Made by a program: the position numbers and the translations under genes. This document shows positions 57,371 to 64,000 of a stretch of DNA of 64,000 bases, one piece after another. Origin of the DNA: Berberis thunbergii (taxonomy: Eukaryota > Streptophyta > Magnoliopsida > Ranunculales > Berberidaceae); assembly GCA_003290165.1 (NCBI GenBank), contig QNQO01005827.1, forward strand, positions 248,001 through 312,000. Direction: 5' to 3'. The notes below the pieces were generated by a model. The model was not told the DNA's origin, searched no databases, and worked only from the letters and a program-made list of their open reading frames with translations. How positions within the stretch are numbered: position 1 is the first letter of the stretch; every line of letters begins with the position of its first letter.

Positions 57371-57879
57371 GCAGTATTCAAGTTGAGTAGAGAAAATAAT
57401 TATATTGCATATCAGAATTATGGCAGAATATTCAGCCAAGTTGAGCAGAAAACAATCAATAAACTTATCTAAAGCTTATGTTCAACCAATAAATAAGTTG
57501 GCAGAATGTTCAACCAAGTTGAGCAGGAAAGTTATGTTCAATCAATAAGCAAAAAACAATCAATAAGCTTATGTTCAATCAATAAGCAGAAAACAGTCCA
57601 AGTATGAAACTCTCCTAACTCACTTGACCTTAAAAATGCCTAGTTCACTAAAGGGTAGGCCTTACATAATAAGGCCTACCCCCAAGTGAACCATTACATA
57701 ACAAAAAAAAATTAAGAAACATACCTATTTCGCCAAGGACAAGGCCTAAACCAAAGAGAGGTTAAGACCTTAAAAGAATTGAATCAAGGACTAGGCCAAA
57801 TTCACCTAAAACTCATAAACAAGCAAATAGGTAGGCAAGCAAAGACTTAGCTAATTAATATTTCCGCCCAAGAACCAAA

Positions 57880-58050
57880 TGCAAGCTTGCCACTTGATCA
57901 TTGATCCAACCTGCAACTTGCACCCATATCAACTTGCATTACTAACAAATTTGCAAAAGCTTGCAACTTGCAAAAACCAACTTGCAACTTGCAAGAAACA
58001 ATTTGCAACTTTCCCTCAATAACAAACCCAATTTGCAACTTGCAATCCAA
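57880..58050. repeat. TTGCAACTTGCAA-type tandem repeat
   Basis: About ten irregular copies of TTGCAACTTGCA with short spacers. On the minus strand it reads as a CKLQ-rich peptide, which is an effect of the repeat and not a gene. Confidence 0.75.
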
Positions 58051-58345
58051 ATCATGCAAGCACAAAACAACACCATGCAAAGCCGGCTTCCAACCATATT
58101 CAAACCCACACAAGCATAACCGACTGACCACCAAGACAACAACAAATTCAGCACAAACATACGTTTCCAAAGCAGCAACAAATTCAGCAAGACAGAGCAC
58201 TCTGTCCAGTTTATAAAACAGGCACAATATGCAAAAAAAAAAAAAAACCTCCATATTAGAAAGTTTTCTTGAGTCAGATTGTTTATAAACAGCTTCACAT
58301 TATAAACATTTACAAAAAAAATTGATGTTAGTATGAACAACTTTC

Positions 58346-58493
58346 TTGTAACAAAGAAGTCCACATTAAAATAGTAATTAAAGAAGTCCACATTTAACAT
58401 TGTAAGTGTTGGTCAACTTTGTTGTAACAAAGAAGTCCACATTAAAATAGTATTTAAAGAAGTCCACATTTAACATTGTAAGTGTTGGTTAAC
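58346..58493. repeat. Tandem duplication, 76-bp period
   Basis: TAACAAAGAAGTCCACATTA and the following sequence occur twice in direct succession with few differences. Confidence 0.85.
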
Positions 58494-58572
58494 AAGTTTG
58501 GCCCTTCTACATTTTCAATTAACAAGGCATCTAAAGAATTTCAAAATTACACATTATAAGGTTGGTTAATGA

Positions 58573-59563
58573 TAGGGGTGGGCACGGGATGGGATGGGAC
58601 GAGATATACCCATCCCTATCCCATCCCGTTCATACGGGATCGGGACGGGACGGGATGAGAAAAACCTCATCCCGACCTCGTCCCATCCCAAACAGGATCG
58701 GGACGGGATCAGCGGCATCCAAAAAATTTGAAGCAACATCCAAAAAATTGAAAGCAATATATACCTGTAATTCTGTAAATAATTTAAAGCAACATCCAAG
58801 AAGTGATAAACTGTAAATAATGAGCTTCTACACTCAGTATAAACAAAATTTGAAGCAATATCATAGAACACTGCAGTATCATAGAACACTGTATCATAGA
58901 ACACTGCAGTGATTTATTGTCAATTCGTTATGCAGTATCATAGACATAGAACACTTCATTATGCACATTTGCAATGCTGAGTTTTTTGATATAGGCACTA
59001 CTGTAAATAACAACCCAGTATCCCTCTTCGGACCTATAAGTAAAACCGTAAAAGTGCAAACATCATTGAACATTAGCATACTGAAGGCACTACTGTAGTG
59101 ATGTTAAGCTTCACCTACATTGGATATAGGCAATTAACTTAGACTCAAACTACTTAGTTATGTTTTGAGCAATAGAAAAGGATAAATAATTGACTGAAGT
59201 TTCTTAAGATCTCTCTAGATCCATATAGTCCATTATGAGTGAGAACTGTGAGATATTCATGGAGATGTGTGAGATATTCATGGAGATGCTAAAAAATTAA
59301 ATATGTTATATACATTAGTATATTTGATGGGCATCCACAATTTTAAAATAAATAATTAAATAAAAATGTTAATAATTAATATTAATAAATTAGTTCGGGA
59401 CGAGACGGGATTGGCGGGATTGAAAATCTCCATCCCATTCTAGATCGGGACGTGACGGGATCGGGATGAAATTATTCAATCCCATTAAGACCCGGAAAAA
59501 TCGGGACGGGACGGGACAGGATTGGGACGGGAACGGGATCGCGGGATGGGATGCCCACCCCTA
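58573..59563. mobile_element. Non-autonomous hAT element
   Basis: The ends TAGGGGTGGGC and GCCCACCCCTA are exact inverted repeats flanked by the 8-bp duplication GTTAATGA (58565-58572 and 59564-59571). Both ends carry dense GGGACGGGAT / ATCCCGTCCC arrays. No transposase. Same subfamily as 26595-27257, opposite orientation. Confidence 0.93.
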
Positions 59564-60529
59564 GTTAATGATTCTGGCGATTGATTCAGGTTAACAGGTG
59601 CATAGGTCCATGATCCAGCCAACTTTCAACAGAAACGACAATTGTGTTTTTCAACATTTCAACAAAACTGTCACATAGTTTGTGAATAAACAATCCAACT
59701 GATATTGCAGTAAATAAGAAACTGAGATTTAGAGAAGAAATTGAAAGGGAAAAGAAGAAAGAAAAAACATGAAATCAGATAAAATATTTGGTTATAGGTG
59801 TTGGAAAATGGACAAAGAGAAATTGATAGGAGAAAGAAAACGCATGAAATTAATGTGTTTAAAGTTTTATACTTATAGGGTAATACCATTAACGTGTACA
59901 AAAGGCCCCTTTCAAAATAAGGACGTGCCAGCAGGTTTTAGTGCATTGGCCTCGGATTTGTGTTCGGTTATAGCAACATGAGTTTCCTTATCCAATCCCA
60001 AATCTTAACAAATCATATATCTTATTCCCTATGAAAAAACTAAGCAACAAAAAGCATGTGTAATAATAACGTCCATCCATAATGCATGACTTGGTGGCAC
60101 TGGAATTTCAAAGGATGTGGTACTATTGTAACAGTTTATCAACACGCATCATTCGAGCAAGTAATAGCATATGGGTTAGAGTGGCAAGGAGGGCTTAAGA
60201 CCATGTACATAATAATGGCCAATATTTTCTATCATCCCGATTAATTTTCATCTACAATATAATAGCTTACATTTACCTCATCTATGTCACAATTTCCTAC
60301 CCTAACACTCCTACATGTTTAACTTCAATATCACTGCAAAACCAATGACCTAAATCAACAATCTCTCTCTAACCATTCATCAAATCAAGAACCCAAACAA
60401 CAATTATAACACATTATCACCAAAAATCAAAGTTAGGGTTTTCATCACAACACATTGAACATTCCAACCCAGACATTCAAATGTTACTAAAAGCAAAAGC
60501 TAGGGTTAGGGTTTCGAAACATTCGTTAC

Positions 60530-60746
60530 CAGAGTAAGTAGGGAACTTAGGAGGGTAAGAACCCGAAGTGTTCTCAGATAAATCGTCGATGCGAGGACGT
60601 TTGGACTCGACGCTGTTGACGAGTCGCGCGATGATTTCCTGAGCCTTCTGCTTGGCGAGTTGAATCTCGTCGAGCTTTTTCTTGTTGTTGTTCGTTGTTG
60701 GCTGCTCTTCGCGTGGCTGCGCTTGGTCTTCTCCTCTTTCCGCCAT
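60530..60746 (-). pseudogene. First exon of a KH-domain RNA-binding protein
   Basis: An ATG at 60744-60746 opens MAERGEDQAQPREEQP, then KKLDEIQLAKQKAQEIIARL and ESKRPRIDD, and ends at a GTAACG donor. The LAKQKAQEI..RL..KRPR block is the N-terminal signature of plant FUBP-like KH-domain proteins. The following KH exons (with GxxGxxI motifs) are not found at lower coordinates, so only the first exon plus leader is present. The leader is interrupted by the hAT element at 60814. It lies inside the region opened by the CACTA end at 55960, so capture is likely. A true gene with very long introns is less likely but cannot be excluded. Confidence 0.6.
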
Positions 60747-60813
60747 TTTTGATTGAGAGAGGTGTGACGAGATGAACATAGGAGGCGAAGCGGTGGAGAG
60801 TCTTAGGTGTTTG

Positions 60814-61991
60814 TAGGGGTGGGCATTTAGGACCGAAAACTCGGACCGAACCGACAACCAGACCGATCGGGTCGGTTCGGATCGGTTTTAATTAATTAAA
60901 AAAATTTCGGTTGTAAAAGCCCAACCCGGCCCGAAGTTTCTGGTCCGGGCCTCAGTTTTCCTTTCTGAAATCCGTCGGGTAACCGGCCCGGCCCAAGTTA
61001 AATAGTTAACTTAAAACTCCCTCTCAACAGTGTAGCACATACTACATACATAATTCATATTGCCACTACAAATCCTCGTCCTCTCATTCTTCATCAATTA
61101 CCGATGATTCCGAGAAGCAGCAGGTATGGAGAATTGTGACTGCTTCTGGCAAGGGTTTCGCCATTGGAGCCGGTCTCAAAGGTGGCCTCGCTCTCTTTTC
61201 ATTCCTCATTCGCTAGAAGAGTCGACGACGGATCTCTTCCTCTTCCTCCTCCTCCTATCTTACTCTTACTACTAAATTTGTGGATGAAGACTCAGAGTCA
61301 GACACTTGTGCTCATACAACCAAGATCGACGCCTCCCAGATCTTCTCAGATCGAACGACGCCTCAGATCTTCAGTGATCGACTGATCGATCAGTTCATGT
61401 TCAGTGATCGACTGATCTTAGATCTTCAGTGATAGAACGACGCCTCAGATCTTCAGTGATCGACCGCAAAGGCAAGAGATCGACCGCCTCCCTCTCCCCT
61501 CCCTTCCCCGCCTTTCCCTAGATCTGATCTCAGATCTCAGATCTTGATCTTGATCGGATATGATCTTAGATCTTTGATCATATCAGATCTGATCGACATT
61601 TTTGGCTGATCTACATACTCTTTGATCAGATTTGAAGACCACCCGTACGATGAATGAAATTTTTTTGTAATTTATTGTATGTTTTTTTTGTAATTTGTTG
61701 TATAGTTTTTTTTTGTAATTTTTTGATATAATTTTTGTAATGAATGAAGTATTTTTTTATATATACTGTAGAAGTATTTTTTTACTAAAAGGACCGAGAC
61801 TGGCCCGAAACCGGCCCATAATTCGGTTAACCGAGACCGGCCCGAAATCGGCCCGTAATTCGGTTAACCGATACCTCCGTTATCCGGTCAATTCGGTCCG
61901 GTTTCGGGTCTCATAAACACGGGCCCAAATTTTTCGAGCCGGTTTTCGGTTTTTAGCTTTTGGGCCGGTTACCCGTACTTGCCCAGCCCTA
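60814..61991. mobile_element. Non-autonomous hAT element
   Basis: The ends TAGGGGTGGGCA and TGCCCAGCCCTA are imperfect inverted repeats flanked by the 8-bp duplication GGTGTTTG (60806-60813 and 61992-61999). Subterminal motifs are GGTTCGG / CCGGCCCG / CGGTTAACCG. The interior has many GATCTTCAGTGATCGA and CAGATCT repeats (61330-61580). No transposase. Confidence 0.92.
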
Positions 61992-62089
61992 GGTGTTTGA
62001 GTGCGATGGAGTCGTAGGGGCTTCCCAATTCTATTCGTGCCCAAAGGTTTTTATTTTTATTTTTATGTATATATTTTTTAAATAAATCA

Positions 62090-62600
62090 ATTAGGGACGG
62101 ATTAAACTGTAGCTACCAATTTTTAATTGTAAAACTTAGCGACAACTAATATATCGTGGCTAAATATTTTTTTATATATATCATTTTTCAAAAAATCCAT
62201 TAGGGACGGCTTATACCGTAGCAACTTCAGTTTTTATTTGTAAAACTTAGCGACAGCTAGTATGCCGTTGCTAAGTTTCAAATTTAGTGACGGCTTCAAA
62301 CCGTTGCTAAGTTGCAAATTTAGCGACGACATTTGCCGTTGCTAATACTAACTTGCTATAGCTAAAAAAATTATTAACGAAAATTCATTTTTTTAATGGA
62401 ATTAGTTCTTTCTATTAATTTTCAGATTTCTCATTGCCTTTATTTTTGTCATTCATAAGAAACATTTCAAACTTGAAAATAATTATATTAATTTTCACTG
62501 TAAATGACGACTAATACACTAACCTTTTTCGTATAATCAATAACTTGTCCATCACAAAAAATATAATCCCAAACAACTTTATACTCTATCAACCTCAAAT
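62090..62600 (+). repeat. Duplicate of the second CACTA subterminal region
   Basis: This repeats the order seen at about 56130-56540: GACGGCTTCAAACCGTTGCT, ACTAACTTGCTATAGC, TTCTTTCTATTAATTTT, TTCAAACTTGAAAATAATTA and the rest, in the same orientation, with one extra block (CGACTAATACACTAACC). It lacks a CACTA terminus, so it is a truncated second copy or an internal duplication. Confidence 0.8.
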
Positions 62601-62807
62601 TGAAATTATATATATATATATGATTCAGGGGGCTACATAAGCAAAAAACTTAGATGGATTTACAATCAAGGGCAGACTAAACTGACCAATTTTGAATCAG
62701 GGTTTAACAAAAAACAACAAAAAGGATTTTGGAAAGACAAATCCGGAGTGCCCATGCCTTTTCAAACTACCGTCTCTAGTATTTGTAGCTATTGGATTTT
62801 TTGTCAG

Positions 62808-63310
62808 GAGGTGAGTCAAGTTCGAAGAGTAGTAGGTCTGGAGACTCGAGCCCCAAAGTAGCAGATAATGACATGGACGTCTTCATTTCAATGGCTCAAG
62901 AATTGAAGGATGAAGGAAACAAGCTCTTTCAGAAGAGGGATGATTAAGGAACCATTTTGAAGTATGAGAAGGCCATTAAGCTACTTCCTAAAAAACACAT
63001 AGATGTGGCACACCTAAGGAGCAACATGACTGCTTGTTATATGCAAATGGGTGTTGGCGAGTACGCCACGACAATTAGTGAGTGTAATCTAGCATTAGAA
63101 GTTTGTCCAAGGTATAATAAAACCCTCTTGAAGAGAGCAAAGTGTTATGAAGCTGTGAACAAATTGGATTTGGCTTATAAAGATGTTGATCTGGTTTTGA
63201 ATATAGAGCCGAACAATGTCACTGCATTGGAGATTGCAGATAGGGTTAAAAAGGCCCTCGAAAAGAAGGGTATCATGGTGGATGATAATAAAATAACCCC
63301 ATTTAATTGA
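62808..63310 (+). pseudogene. PHOX-type TPR co-chaperone fragment with internal stop
   Basis: After an acceptor (TTTTTTGTCAG) the frame reads [16 protein letters not shown], then TAA (62945-62947), then [77 protein letters not shown] and VKKALEKKG, ending at TGA 63308-63310. This is the three-repeat TPR domain of plant Phox/PB1-TPR proteins (carboxylate-clamp co-chaperones that bind HSP70/HSP90). The PB1 domain that should follow is missing and the first repeat is broken by the stop. It follows the CACTA subterminal duplicate and looks captured. Confidence 0.75.
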
Positions 63311-64000
63311 ATCGAGGGTTAAAATATCCCTCCCTTCGGATCCCCTCAAAATGGTAGCCCTCCCTTACAGTAGAACAACAAAAGAAGGAATGAAGAAGCC
63401 AGAAGAAGGAAGAAGCCAGAAGAAGAAAGGTACGAAGAGATCCGAGGGGAAGGAAGGACTTACATTACTTCACTTCGTTTCGATGTCGGTCGTTCACTTA
63501 GATTCGAGTCGAGTTCACTCTTCTTCACTGTGAAGTTGTTGCAAATCGAACAGAGAATACAACCCCGGCACCACCGTCCTCCTCCTTCTTTGCCTGAATC
63601 GTCTTTATCTAATTAGGAGTCGTGCAGTAGGAAAGAAGTTCCCTGTTATTAGCCCTGTGCTCTTAGATACATAGGAGATAGTTCCCAATCCAAGAGCAAT
63701 CCTTATAAGAGAGTTTTCTGTGTGGAATGTACTCTGGTATTTGCTTCCTAGTTGGAAGTAGAGAACAACTGTAGTTGCCCGTCCGAAGCTGATCCTCGAG
63801 ATGTTTGTCGCAGAGGGACTTATGGGTATTAAGGATACCTGTGAGACGAGTGGGCCTAGCTTGCTGTGAGAGTTTTTCTGGCAGATTGAAGTGAGTGGGC
63901 TTAGAATCGATTGAGCCTGTCCAGTGTTGAACTGATGCTGGGGCCCGTATTTCCTCGAGATCATCATGACACGTGTATGGCTTAGAGGTGTGACATTTTT
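63311..64000. other. Unassigned 3' flank
   Basis: A short purine-rich repeat (AAGAAGCCAGAAGAAGGAAG, 63388-63435) is followed by about 400 bases of more balanced composition without family signal. The latter could be the edge of another LTR, but no ends are visible. Confidence 0.3.

Noticed and set aside
57898..58400. Minus-strand frames of 118 and 152 codons
   Set aside because: They follow the TTGCAACTTGCAA repeat and low-complexity sequence; no start context or family similarity.
63605..63967. Minus-strand 120-codon frame at the right edge
   Set aside because: No recognisable domain or splice context; it may lie in an LTR edge but nothing supports a gene.

Overview
This is nuclear DNA of a flowering plant, most likely a eudicot. 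The genes have GT-AG introns, the families are plant-specific (R2R3-MYB, RALF, vacuolar sorting receptor, SKU5-like), and the intergenic sequence is AT-rich and full of plant transposons. No rRNA gene, tRNA gene, CRISPR array or prokaryotic feature is visible. All splice sites are read by eye and have no transcript support.

Three host genes stand out. (1) A DEAD-box RNA helicase of the DRH1/RH14/RH46 type (WW domain, helicase core, RGG/RS tail) has eight coding exons at 21416-33449 (+) and an open 824-codon frame. (2) A RALF signalling-peptide precursor lies at 38385-38729 (-). Its leader region is duplicated in inverted orientation at 37.4-37.8 kb. (3) An R2R3-MYB of the MYB98/MYB64/MYB119 group lies at 45202-47149 (+). 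Its first exon carries an apparent one-base deletion in a G run, so it is either a young pseudogene or holds a sequence error.

The left 19.4 kb is the most unusual part. It ends at 19413 in a CACTA (En/Spm-type) terminus with CCACGG/CCGTGG subterminal repeats. It contains small exon-plus-intron pieces of at least eight unrelated genes, all on the minus strand: vacuolar sorting receptor, HOS15-like WD40, Mur ligase, SKU5-similar oxidase, PRT6 E3 ligase, nucleolin, palmitoyl-protein thioesterase and a DEAD-box helicase. Several are broken by frameshifts or stops. This looks like multi-gene transduplication inside a very large transposon. An 8.3-kb gag-bearing LTR retrotransposon without a complete pol (5170-13478, TSD GTCAC, tRNA-Asp-type primer site) is inserted between two PRT6 pieces.

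The middle and right parts hold five non-autonomous hAT elements with exact 8-bp target duplications (19588-20673, 26595-27257, 34805-36278, 58573-59563, 60814-61991). A decayed PIF/Harbinger pair lies at 39.4-43.7 kb (transposase + and Myb-like ORF1 -). A decayed Ty1/copia element on the minus strand at 49-55 kb has one internal LTR flanked by two copies of the element's 3' tail. LINE 3' ends lie at 27.5-28.1, 41.06-41.2 and 48.74-49.06 kb; the last has a 16-bp target duplication. A second CACTA-type left end is at 55960, followed by exon fragments of a KH-domain protein (-) and a PHOX-type TPR protein (+), which repeats the gene-capture theme.
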